A stretch of DNA of 6,428 bases from Desulfamplus sp. (GTDB taxonomy: Bacteria > Desulfobacterota > Desulfobacteria > Desulfobacterales > Desulfobacteraceae). The notes under the pieces are model-generated. The model searched no databases, had not been told where the DNA came from, and saw nothing but the letters and a program-made list of their open reading frames with translations. Every line of letters starts with the position of its first letter. Position 1 is the first letter of the stretch. A program made the position numbers and the translations under genes. Location of the stretch: NCBI GenBank assembly GCA_015231395.1, contig JADGBP010000141.1:1-6428 (forward strand), in the 5' to 3' direction. Of this stretch, positions 1 through 6,083 are shown one piece after another.

Positions 1-1
1 A

Positions 2-145
2 ACTCAGACCATGCAGCAAGATCTGAATACTCAATTGCGGGTTCCTGCCTTTGCTGCAAGTGCACTGGCAGGAGGCAATGTCATTGCCACATTGAAAAAA
101 ATCATCTCATTGACGTTGTCGTCAATTCAAGACCAACTATTTTAA
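2..145 (+). CDS. C-terminal fragment of an unidentified protein
   Basis: A reading frame is open from the left edge to a TAA at 143-145 and gives about 47 residues. It is read as the tail of a larger gene because no stop interrupts it and because its stop codon is merged with the Shine-Dalgarno of the next gene (TAAGGAGG), which suggests translational coupling. The visible part has a small-residue stretch (PAFAASALAGGN) followed by a probable amphipathic or hydrophobic helix (VIATLKKIISLTLSSI) and ends in QDQLF. I do not recognise the family. An in-frame ATG at 11-13 exists, but no ribosome site precedes it, so a separate 44-residue gene is less likely. Confidence 0.6.
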   Translation, partial: TQTMQQDLNTQLRVPAFAASALAGGNVIATLKKIISLTLSSIQDQLF

Positions 146-160
146 GGAGGTGCAAATTTG
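144..160 (+). promoter_or_regulatory. Ribosome binding site deciding a TTG start
   Basis: AAGGAGG at 144-150 is a near-perfect Shine-Dalgarno placed 7 bases before TTG at 158-160. No ATG or GTG fits this site, so TTG is the probable start codon. The site overlaps the stop codon of the upstream frame. Confidence 0.85.
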
Positions 161-2386
161 AACAAACTATCTACTAATAACACCAACTCTCCGGTAAGTG
201 AACTTAAGCACCTCATGCTTTCTATTGACAATGGGATAACAAATGAGGTGAGCCAAAGCATCATCAAAATAACAGAGGGATTAGGCAAACAATGGCAACG
301 AGACAAGGTGTTATTAACATTTATCAAGATGACCCGTGCATTGATCGAATATGCTGTGTCCCAAAATAATAATTTTCATAAAGATACAGTTCCAATGATT
401 AATTCTCTTGTCAATCAAATGGACAATCTTTCCAGCTCTTCAGGAAAAAACCTGCCAGATGCAAAAAAACAGGCTCTTTTATCTGAAGAAATTGCAAAAT
501 ACAATAAATTAAAGCAACAGATAAAATCTACTCCACGACAAGAAATTTCAGATAAATCCTCCGCGTCACAGGCAATTATTATTGCTGGTCTGAAAAGTGC
601 TATTCTGTCATTAGACTGGGAAATCACGGAAGAACTCATTCAGAAGCTGGAAAGTGAGGCAATAAAGCTTCAAACGTATTGGCAAAACAGTAAAATTCAC
701 CTCGCCTTTCTTCAGATGTTCAGAAGTATTGGAAACTATGTTCTGAATAAAGGATCAAATACTCATCCAGACTCAATTTCACTTCTTAACTCACTTTACA
801 CTAGTTTTGAGAGAATAGTTCTAAATCCGACAATGACAATGTCGGAGCAAAAAGAGATCCTGCTAAGAGAAATGAAAAAATTTAATACTCTCAAACAGAC
901 TATTTCTTCTTCAAAAGCACCCCCCACCCCTAAAGTCCCCAAGGAACGTCCATCTGTAAATCTTATGGATGACCTCATGGGAACTAAAACGAGTAATCTT
1001 TCCCCTGTAGATGACCTTATTGAAGAGATTCATATGCTTCAAGATTCCGGAACCAGAACCCATTCTCTTGATGCCACTACGGCTTCCCATACCTCGAGTT
1101 CCTCAAATCCTGAAATTAAGGAAGTGATTCCCAATCGCCTAAAAAAACAGCCCATACTTGAAATAGAAACCAGATTAGATGCATTTTTTAATGAAGACGA
1201 ATCCCTATCAGAGCTCTCATTTGCAGATTCCGGAGAAGAGGTTGTTCCATACAAAAGCGATAAAGCATCATACGGTCCTGATGATTCAGACCAGGAACTC
1301 ATTCTCAGTGATGATGGTACAACAGAAGCAGAGGTTCAAGAACTTGCATTTAAAGATGATTCAGCATCAGAATGGAATGAACTATCGTTTGAGGAGGATG
1401 ATTACTCAAAACAGGATATCGATCATAAAGTTGAATCAGCCATAAAACAGCCTCCCACTGAAAATAGAGGCGTGACACAACCCTCCGAAAACATAAGTAT
1501 TACACAGCCTTTTCCTGAAAAAATGGGTATAGCAGAAAATGAGATTGCACCTGGTGGACGCGACAAAGTTCCAATTTCAGATGGTATGGTGCCATATGAT
1601 TTTCAAGATGAATTCTTTGACGATGATATTGACATTGAAACTGATATTGCAACTGATATTGAAACACCTGATGACAACCAGAAAGAACAATCTTTGAATA
1701 TGCAGAGATTCGAGGATAAACAGGATAGAATAGCAGTAGAAAATGCAAAAAAATCAGCAACTGAAAGAGACACAGCCTGGGATCAGGATAGTGAAACAAA
1801 CAAAGATATGGAGATGCTTGAAGATCTGAAATCTACTCTTGCACAATGCATGTTCCATGGAGGTGTCAATGAGATAGAAGAGATTAATAAAAAGATCTTG
1901 GCATTGGAACAGTTATGGGTTGGGAATCCTGAAAAGCTGATTTTGTTAAAAATGGTCAAATCACTGACCGAATATTTTGATCTTCTTTCACCAGAACCCC
2001 AAAAACAAACGCTGGATCTTATGCTCTATATTGTTCAATCACTGGGAGAGAGAGGAATTAAATCAGCAGAATCTAAATCATCAGAGAACAAAAGTGCTAA
2101 AAAATTTAATAAAAATGATTTACTTGATGTTTTTTCCAAATATATTGACTTTCAAAGCATTATGGTTAAGAAACAGATATCCACATCACAATTGAGCAGT
2201 CAAAATAAAACAGGAGAACATGTCACTGAAAAAACTATGGTTTCCGATTCATACCATAAACCAGAAAATCTGATAGAACAGGAGCTATTATACGATAAAT
2301 CTCGGGAAGATATGTCAGACATCGAAAAAAAGCTCACAGAACCCAGAGGCTTATGGTCAAAATTCAAAAAATGGCTTGGATTTTAA
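158..2386 (+). CDS. 742-residue acidic protein with three helical repeats, possible scaffold
   Basis: I do not recognise a named family. Three divergent alpha-helical repeats are visible. Repeat 1 spans residues 16-122, repeat 2 145-249 and repeat 3 about 554-670. They share a pattern of a tryptophan, then K..L..(F/L)..M..(L/I)..Y, and later a leucine-rich helix (INSL, LNSL, LYIVQSL). Repeats 1 and 2 both end in LKQ(Q/T)I. Between repeats 2 and 3 lie about 300 residues of acidic, Ser/Thr/Asp/Glu-rich, probably disordered linker. The linker has four short motifs of the form E-L-x-(F/L) followed by acidic residues, at residues 352, 380, 395 and 408, and an I-E-T-D/I-A-T-D run near residue 490. 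The C-terminus (LWSKFKKWLGF) is a short basic aromatic amphipathic helix that could touch a membrane or a partner. There is no signal peptide or membrane span. Repeats plus linear motifs suggest a scaffold or adaptor, which is inference. The start is the TTG with a strong Shine-Dalgarno. It is probably co-transcribed with the next two genes. Confidence 0.88.
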   Translation: MNKLSTNNTNSPVSELKHLMLSIDNGITNEVSQSIIKITEGLGKQWQRDKVLLTFIKMTRALIEYAVSQNNNFHKDTVPMINSLVNQMDNLSSSSGKNLPDAKKQALLSEEIAKYNKLKQQIKSTPRQEISDKSSASQAIIIAGLKSAILSLDWEITEELIQKLESEAIKLQTYWQNSKIHLAFLQMFRSIGNYVLNKGSNTHPDSISLLNSLYTSFERIVLNPTMTMSEQKEILLREMKKFNTLKQTISSSKAPPTPKVPKERPSVNLMDDLMGTKTSNLSPVDDLIEEIHMLQDSGTRTHSLDATTASHTSSSSNPEIKEVIPNRLKKQPILEIETRLDAFFNEDESLSELSFADSGEEVVPYKSDKASYGPDDSDQELILSDDGTTEAEVQELAFKDDSASEWNELSFEEDDYSKQDIDHKVESAIKQPPTENRGVTQPSENISITQPFPEKMGIAENEIAPGGRDKVPISDGMVPYDFQDEFFDDDIDIETDIATDIETPDDNQKEQSLNMQRFEDKQDRIAVENAKKSATERDTAWDQDSETNKDMEMLEDLKSTLAQCMFHGGVNEIEEINKKILALEQLWVGNPEKLILLKMVKSLTEYFDLLSPEPQKQTLDLMLYIVQSLGERGIKSAESKSSENKSAKKFNKNDLLDVFSKYIDFQSIMVKKQISTSQLSSQNKTGEHVTEKTMVSDSYHKPENLIEQELLYDKSREDMSDIEKKLTEPRGLWSKFKKWLGF
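203..523 (+). repeat. Coding repeat 1 of the 742-residue protein
   Basis: It encodes residues 16-122, a helical domain of about 107 residues beginning LKHLMLSID and ending KLKQQI. It aligns by eye to 590-904 at protein level. The DNA itself is not closely similar, so the duplication is old. Confidence 0.65.
590..904 (+). repeat. Coding repeat 2 of the 742-residue protein
   Basis: It encodes residues 145-249 (begins LKSAILSLDWEIT, ends TLKQTI). The order of landmarks matches repeat 1: LS(I/L)D, the I-T-(N/E)-E segment, W followed by K..L.F, M.R.(I/L)..Y, D.(I/V), NSL. From memory only, the SLDWEIT-type pattern resembles helical modules of delta-proteobacterial regulatory proteins. Confidence 0.65.
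1817..2166 (+). repeat. Coding repeat 3 of the 742-residue protein (divergent)
   Basis: It encodes roughly residues 554-670. The W..(N)P.K..LLKMVKSLTEY segment and the following leucine-rich helix match the middle of repeats 1 and 2. The end of the module is interrupted by a Ser/Lys-rich insertion before FSKYIDFQSIMV. It is the weakest of the three alignments. Confidence 0.5.
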
Positions 2387-2420
2387 AAAATCAATAAGAT
2401 CCATTTAAATATAGACGATA

Positions 2421-2437
2421 AGGAGAACAAAATATTG
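2421..2437 (+). promoter_or_regulatory. Ribosome binding site deciding a second TTG start
   Basis: AGGAG at 2421-2425 lies 9 bases before TTG at 2435-2437. The frame starting here places the first zinc-ligand cysteine at residue 5, as expected for a ribbon with a very short N-terminus. There is no ATG or GTG alternative in this frame before that cysteine. Confidence 0.75.
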
Positions 2438-2650
2438 ATTTTTTTTTGCGAAGATTGCGGAATAAGAAATAGTTTAACTGATGAGTATATTAATGACGGC
2501 ATTGTCACATTTAGATGCTGTTCATGTAATTATTTGAATTCATATCCATTACCAGGAAATACTCGTCAATCTTCTATCAATAATCCCCCCGGACAAAATA
2601 CAAAAAAAGATACTCCTGAAAAGCAGAAGAAATTAGAGCAAACGGAATAG
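2435..2650 (+). CDS. Small zinc-ribbon protein (MJ0042-like), 71 residues
   Basis: The first half is a CxxC...CxxC zinc ribbon with ligands C5, C8, C28 and C31. The sequence around them (FFCEDCG and FRCCSCNY, with acidic residues, Y and I between) fits the MJ0042 or zinc-ribbon type found at the N-terminus of many delta-proteobacterial proteins. C29 is an extra cysteine. The second half, from about residue 40, is a polar Pro/Lys/Gln/Glu-rich tail that looks disordered. In this family the ribbon often begins a larger protein, whereas here it stands alone and could be a binding module for a partner. It starts 48 bases after the large repeat protein, on the same strand, so one transcript is likely. 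The precise role is unknown. Confidence 0.8.
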   Translation: MIFFCEDCGIRNSLTDEYINDGIVTFRCCSCNYLNSYPLPGNTRQSSINNPPGQNTKKDTPEKQKKLEQTE

Positions 2651-2690
2651 TAAATGTATTTTTCACGGTAAAATGTGTTTTAACGATAAA
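2651..2690 (-). repeat. Intergenic repeat, 40 bp, inverted copy of 4474-4513
   Basis: The reverse complement of 2651-2690 matches 4474-4513 at 35 of 40 positions without gaps. It reads as two tandem half-units of the form TTTAYCGT(T/G)AAAA. The element begins on the base after the zinc-ribbon stop codon and fills most of the gap before the next gene. No open frame or transposase is linked to it, so it looks like a non-autonomous dispersed repeat. Confidence 0.75.
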
Positions 2691-2712
2691 CTTAAACTAA
2701 TCGGAGGAGTCA

Positions 2713-2988
2713 ATGTCAGCTCAGACAGTCATTTTGATTTTTACTTTGGTCATTTATATGATTATTATTTTTGTATTTAATAAAGCACGTAAAAAATATG
2801 CAGGAGGAAAGGTTGGAGAGGTTATTAATTTGATTCTTGTGACTGTTGCCTTGCTATTTATTGCAGATTATGCGGGAATTATGTCATCGTATGTTGACAG
2901 AGAAGTTATTGATACCATCAAAGCCCTTTTCAGAACGGCTGGTCTTTCTTTTCTTGCGTATGGCGGGGTTCGGGTTGCCGACTCATGA
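2713..2988 (+). CDS. Small integral membrane protein, 91 residues
   Basis: Hydrophobic stretches at about residues 5-23 (TVILIFTLVIYMIIIFVFN) and 37-57 are clear membrane spans. A third, weaker and glycine-containing one lies at 71-88. The basic loop KARKKYAGGK at residues 24-33 follows span 1, which by the positive-inside rule puts that loop in the cytoplasm. There are no cysteines or obvious catalytic residues. The ATG at 2713 is preceded by GGAGGAG at 2703-2709, an excellent ribosome site. The gene follows the zinc ribbon by 62 bases, a gap filled by a dispersed repeat, and ends just before a convergent terminator, so it is probably the last gene of the operon. I do not recognise the family. 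It might anchor the neighbouring soluble proteins to the membrane, which is inference. Confidence 0.8.
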   Translation: MSAQTVILIFTLVIYMIIIFVFNKARKKYAGGKVGEVINLILVTVALLFIADYAGIMSSYVDREVIDTIKALFRTAGLSFLAYGGVRVADS

Positions 2989-2997
2989 ACCGATCAG

Positions 2998-3042
2998 ATT
3001 AAACTGTCATGTCCGTCCGGATTCCAGACATGGCAGTTTAAT
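2998..3042. terminator. Long hairpin between convergent genes, probable bidirectional terminator
   Basis: Arms at 2998-3013 and 3027-3042 pair over 16 bp with a single G-U wobble on the + strand, around a 13-base loop (3014-3026). The hairpin sits exactly between two convergent genes. Its right arm contains the stop codon of the minus-strand gene (3038-3040). The T-tracts after the stem are short (TTTAAT) on both strands, so it may be a weak intrinsic terminator or an mRNA 3'-end stabiliser. The loop contains CGGATTCC, also found in the repeats at 4450 and 6189. Confidence 0.65.
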
Positions 3043-4276
3043 TGAAAAATGAAAACAATCCCTTTGATTTAGCACGTTGTATCTCTGTGCTGCTTCGTGG
3101 AGATGTCATATTGTTGATTATATTCGTAACATCATTGACAATTCTGTTTTTCTCCAGTGATTCAGCATGATATTTTTTTACATATCCAATGATATTTTCA
3201 ATATCCTTTAATATAGTCTGTATGGGATTCATTCCTAAAATACTTGCAATCTTCTGAAGCACAAGCGTTGTATATTCGTTAAAACCATTAATAAGTATCT
3301 CTTTAACCCCATCTTCTTCTCCCTTGTCAATTGCCTCCATCTGCTCAATAATAGATTTAATGTTAGAACTTGAATGATTTAAAGGATGATAATTTTCAAA
3401 CATCTGTTTGCAATCATCAGGAAGATCTGCTTTTACCTCATTAAAAAGCGATGATGCTCTTTCTCCAAGTTCATTTTCAATATTTTTAATAACAGCCTGA
3501 AGAATATCATTATACACAGTTATCACTGCAGAATATTCATCCTTACCCGGACTGTCACTTAGCTGAACCTCTTCTTTTTGTTCAACCAATCCATAAGAAT
3601 TAAGCGAAAAAATAATCTTGTATACGGCAAATTCATCATAACCGCTCTGTGCAACAATCTGACGTATAGTACGATTGCCATCAATTAACGAGAGAATCCG
3701 CCATTCATTGGCATTTAATCTGATTTCATCTTCTTTGTTCTGGACATGCCCTGAAATTCTGAAAACAAGATTTTCACTGGTGATAACGGTATTTAACACA
3801 GACATCTCATCAATTCGTCTTGAGGCTTCAAGAATGAGCTTCATGGGATTAAGCTGAGTTATTACCATGCCTTCTAAGTTTAGCTTGATATCTTTATATT
3901 CAAATTTCCCCTTTTTCCAGAGAAGCAGGCTATACAGTATCTCTTCAACCTGTTTTGTATTATATTTTTTTAGAGTACTCATGGTTACATACCCCTTATC
4001 AACAAGTATTTTCCCAAGAGACAGCTTTTGTTCACGACCAAGGGTAAGACATTTCTGCAACTGATCTGCTGAGATAATGCCATCTCGTCTGAGTATATAT
4101 CCAAGCCGTGCTTCTTTCTGAGAACCAGAGGCATACACAATGGTTCCTGCCTCAAAAAAAACCTTACACTCATTATCCCCACTCGTCACTCTGAGCATAC
4201 CGGTTTTCTGGTCATTGCACAAAAGCTGAAGAATACTTGTCAGGAACAAGCCCTCAAAATCACCTTGAAGATTCAT
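3038..4276 (-). CDS. DUF4388 domain protein, 412 residues
   Basis: Residues 1-165 match the DUF4388 (PatA N-terminus-like) pattern. The opening LQGDFEGLFLTSILQLLCNDQ is followed by KTGMLRV, then VFFEAGTIVYA, and closes with the LLLWKKGKFEY element. Between these, residues 57-115 have two LG(Y/K)IL...G.(I/V) units that recall the MshEN/GspE-N fold. A winged-helix-like segment follows at about 188-235 (NEWRILSLIDG..TIRQIVAQSG..EFAVYKIIFSLNSYGLVE). Residues 250-412 are helical and of unknown function, and the protein ends in SKGLFSFFN. There is no membrane span. Members of the family are found in delta-proteobacterial signalling, type IV pilus and gliding contexts. The biochemical role is not established. 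The ATG at 4276 has only a weak GCGAG ribosome site about 9 bases upstream. It is divergent from the VWA gene and convergent with the membrane protein gene. The segment for residues 325-366 recurs exactly at 6302-6428. Confidence 0.9.
   Translation of the reverse strand: MNLQGDFEGLFLTSILQLLCNDQKTGMLRVTSGDNECKVFFEAGTIVYASGSQKEARLGYILRRDGIISADQLQKCLTLGREQKLSLGKILVDKGYVTMSTLKKYNTKQVEEILYSLLLWKKGKFEYKDIKLNLEGMVITQLNPMKLILEASRRIDEMSVLNTVITSENLVFRISGHVQNKEDEIRLNANEWRILSLIDGNRTIRQIVAQSGYDEFAVYKIIFSLNSYGLVEQKEEVQLSDSPGKDEYSAVITVYNDILQAVIKNIENELGERASSLFNEVKADLPDDCKQMFENYHPLNHSSSNIKSIIEQMEAIDKGEEDGVKEILINGFNEYTTLVLQKIASILGMNPIQTILKDIENIIGYVKKYHAESLEKNRIVNDVTNIINNMTSPRSSTEIQRAKSKGLFSFFN
3179..3305 (-). 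repeat. 127-bp segment exactly repeated, inverted, at the window end
   Basis: The reverse complement of 3179-3305 is identical to 6302-6428 at all 127 positions. It codes for residues 325-366 of the DUF4388 protein. The next base beyond the match (3306 against 6301) differs, and the other boundary is the window edge. Confidence 0.95.
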
Positions 4277-4353
4277 AATAAAAACTCGCTTGTTTAAGGA
4301 TTTTTATGATGTTGCCATCCATGAGATAACTATATGTTGCATATAAATGACAT

Positions 4354-4381
4354 ACTATAATAATATGGATATCAATGACAA
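4354..4381 (-). promoter_or_regulatory. Sigma70-type promoter candidate for the DUF4388 gene
   Basis: Reading the minus strand, TTGTCA (4381-4376) and TATAGT (4359-4354) are each one base from consensus and are separated by 16 bp. Transcription would start near 4347 and give a leader of about 70 bases before the ATG at 4276. It is a match by eye only, in very AT-rich DNA. Confidence 0.45.
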
Positions 4382-4402
4382 CCGGAAAAATTAGAATATA
4401 TT
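4375..4402 (+). promoter_or_regulatory. Sigma70-type promoter candidate for the VWA gene
   Basis: ATGACA (4375-4380) and TATATT (4397-4402) are each one base from consensus, with 16 bp between them. The -35 shares bases with the -35 of the minus-strand candidate, so the two would compete. An alternative -10 (TATAAT, 4356-4361) exists, but I see no good -35 for it. A transcript from here would carry the 4447-4466 hairpin in its leader. Confidence 0.35.
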
Positions 4403-4405
4403 ATA

Positions 4406-4513
4406 TTTTTACCGTGAAAACAAATCTTGTTTTTATTCTCGGGGGTGGTCGGATTCCCATCCGACCATGAATATTTACCGTAAAAACACATTTTATCATG
4501 AAACATACATTTA
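4406..4513 (+). repeat. Dispersed palindromic repeat, copy A (5' of the VWA gene)
   Basis: The order is a left box TTTTTACCGTGAAAACA (4406-4422), a T-rich spacer, a perfect hairpin (4447-4466), CCATGA, then a right arm at 4474-4513 made of two half-units (TTTACCGTAAAAACA and TTTTATCATGAAACA). The left box matches copy B at 6084-6100 at 16 of 17 positions, and the right arm matches 2651-2690 inverted at 35 of 40. It has no coding capacity of its own. It resembles REP- or MITE-like non-autonomous repeats, but no mobilising enzyme is seen. Confidence 0.7.
4447..4466 (+). other. Perfect 8-bp hairpin directly before an ATG
   Basis: GGTCGGAT (4447-4454) pairs perfectly with ATCCGACC (4459-4466) around the loop TCCC. 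The next three bases are an ATG at 4467 in frame with the VWA gene. There is no T-run after the stem, so it is not a standard terminator. It is the centre of repeat copy A. Confidence 0.8.
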
Positions 4514-4547
4514 TTTCTCTAAAATACAGGAGAACTCCTCATTCGTT

Positions 4548-6083
4548 ATGCTTGACATTATGATTCAATTTACAGCCTGCTGCCGATCCTATGGTCTAAG
4601 GGTTTCCACAAGTGAAGTGTTGGACTGTATCCGGCATCTTACCCTGATTAATCCACTTGATGAGAGAGAATTCAAAACTGTTCTTCTGAGTAATTATGCA
4701 AAAAGCAGGCGTGATCAGAGCCGGTTTAACTCTCTTTACGACCTTTTTTTTCATGGGATTACAGATATAAATCCAGAAAATAGCTTCACACATCTTTCAA
4801 GCACATTCAATAAAATTATAGACCTTGTAGAAAAAAAACAAGACAACGACTTAACCGAGAATGCTTTAACTGATAATACTTCAATCAATCATGCTTCAAC
4901 TTATAATGACGCAACTGATAATGCTCCAACTGATAATGCTCCAACTGATAATGCTCCAACTGATAATGCTCCAACTGATAAGGATTTAACCCAAAAAGCT
5001 CTTACAGAATTTATGCGAGGAAAACCAGCAGAATTTTTAAATCTGATTCACAAACTTAATATAATGTCTGTTAAACAGCAAAAATTTTTTAAATCCAACA
5101 TGGATCAACTCTCTGCAAAACTTGGTATTATGCTTGCCATTAACCAGATGAGACAAAGAATTATGACACTGACTGGCAGTCATTTTGACAATCTGGATCA
5201 GGAGAGTATCAAATTGGTAAATCGCCATTTTGCAAATATGTTAGATCATGCCTACGCTCTTCTTACAGATGAACCCAGAGAAAACAATGACAGTCTTGTA
5301 GAAAAAAAATCACAAATATCAGCTACTTCAGAAATTGGTCAGAAACCATTTTCCTCCTTAAGCAGCTTTGAAGTAGCAAAGGTAATGGAAGTCATAGAAA
5401 TATTTGCCAGAAAATTGAAAGATCAAGCCAGCAGACGCTTCCGCATTAAAAAAAGAGGTGCTATAGATATCAAGAAAACCCTTCGCCATTCAGGAAAATA
5501 TCAAGGAGTTCCTCTTGATATAAAATTTAAGGACAAAGCACTGAATAAAAGCTCTATTATCATTCTTTGTGACATATCAGGATCTGTCTGGTCATCTGCA
5601 AGATTCATGCTTAATGTCCTCTATGCTTTGCAGGAGTGTTTCTCACGAGTTAAAAGTTTTGTTTTTGTTGCACAGCTTGCCGAAGTGACTGATTATTTTC
5701 AAAATACCGGAACCAACTCTGTTAATGGCATCAATACTGCAATTGACAAAATACTCAACAGCAATATAATAAACACAAGTGAACATACTGATTATGGTGC
5801 TGTATTCAGCACTTTCAAAAAAGAACAGCTTCATCTGTTAAATCATAAAACTACTGTGATTATCATGGGAGACGGTCGTTCCAATTATCTCAATCCTCAG
5901 GCACACATGCTGGCTGAAATCAGGGAAAAATGCCGAAGAATCATCTGGCTTAATCCGGAACCTCATAACACATGGAACAGCGGAGACAGTGAAATTTTTG
6001 CATATAAAATCCACTGTCATGAAATCAGGACATGTATGAATTTGAACCACCTGACGCAATTTGTCAGGGAGCTTGTGCTCTAA
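4548..6083 (+). CDS. CoxE-family VWA domain protein, 511 residues
   Basis: The N-terminal region (MLDIMIQFTACCRSYGLRVSTSEVLDC, then KSRRDQSRFNSLYDLFF) is typical of the VWA-containing CoxE family. A helical middle leads to RRFRIKKRGAIDIKKTLRHS and the VWA domain. The metal-binding (MIDAS) site is complete: DISGS at residues 342-346, the threonine of HTDYG at 414 and the aspartate of GDGRSN at 442. Family members usually work with a MoxR-type AAA+ ATPase in maturing or inserting metals into partner enzymes. No such ATPase is in the window. Residues 102-151 are a pentapeptide repeat linker (TDNAP type), unusual for the family. The frame is open from an ATG at 4467 (538 residues), but the first 27 residues would come from repeat copy A and lack family similarity, so 4548 is preferred. 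Its AGGAG (4528-4532) is 15 bases away, longer than ideal, which leaves the start uncertain. Confidence 0.88.
   Translation: MLDIMIQFTACCRSYGLRVSTSEVLDCIRHLTLINPLDEREFKTVLLSNYAKSRRDQSRFNSLYDLFFHGITDINPENSFTHLSSTFNKIIDLVEKKQDNDLTENALTDNTSINHASTYNDATDNAPTDNAPTDNAPTDNAPTDKDLTQKALTEFMRGKPAEFLNLIHKLNIMSVKQQKFFKSNMDQLSAKLGIMLAINQMRQRIMTLTGSHFDNLDQESIKLVNRHFANMLDHAYALLTDEPRENNDSLVEKKSQISATSEIGQKPFSSLSSFEVAKVMEVIEIFARKLKDQASRRFRIKKRGAIDIKKTLRHSGKYQGVPLDIKFKDKALNKSSIIILCDISGSVWSSARFMLNVLYALQECFSRVKSFVFVAQLAEVTDYFQNTGTNSVNGINTAIDKILNSNIINTSEHTDYGAVFSTFKKEQLHLLNHKTTVIIMGDGRSNYLNPQAHMLAEIREKCRRIIWLNPEPHNTWNSGDSEIFAYKIHCHEIRTCMNLNHLTQFVRELVL
4851..5000 (+). repeat. 15-bp in-frame tandem repeat (pentapeptide linker)
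   Basis: Ten 15-base units run from 4851 to 5000. The central part, 4912-4980, is perfect (CAACTGATAATGCTC, 4.6 copies), and the flanking units are degenerate. Translated, it reads LTENA, LTDNT, SINHA, STYND, ATDNA, three PTDNA, PTDKD, LTQKA. The unit is a multiple of three, so gain or loss of copies would keep the frame. The array links the N-terminal region to the rest of the VWA protein and is probably unstructured. Confidence 0.95.

Noticed and set aside
1179..1445. 88-residue + strand open frame inside the 742-residue gene
   Set aside because: It is out of frame with the real gene and has biased His/Gln/Asn composition and no homology that I recognise.
1500..1799. 99-residue minus-strand open frame opposite the acidic linker
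   Set aside because: It is antisense to a well-supported gene, has no ribosome site, and its hydrophobic Phe/Leu/Gln composition is what the reverse of an acidic Asp/Glu-rich frame gives.
2846..3052. 68-residue frame overlapping the small membrane protein and the terminator
   Set aside because: It is a frame shadow of the membrane protein gene and reads through the terminator hairpin.
4447..4466. Rho-independent terminator or riboswitch before the VWA gene
   Set aside because: The stem has no T-run after it and no recognisable ligand-binding core; it is better explained as the centre of a dispersed repeat.
4528..4539. AGGAG-AA-CTCCT hairpin hiding the VWA ribosome site
   Set aside because: The two-base loop cannot close a five-pair stem, and the remaining three pairs would be too weak to matter much.
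4851..5000. CRISPR array
   Set aside because: The units are contiguous 15-mers without spacers and are translated in frame inside a gene.
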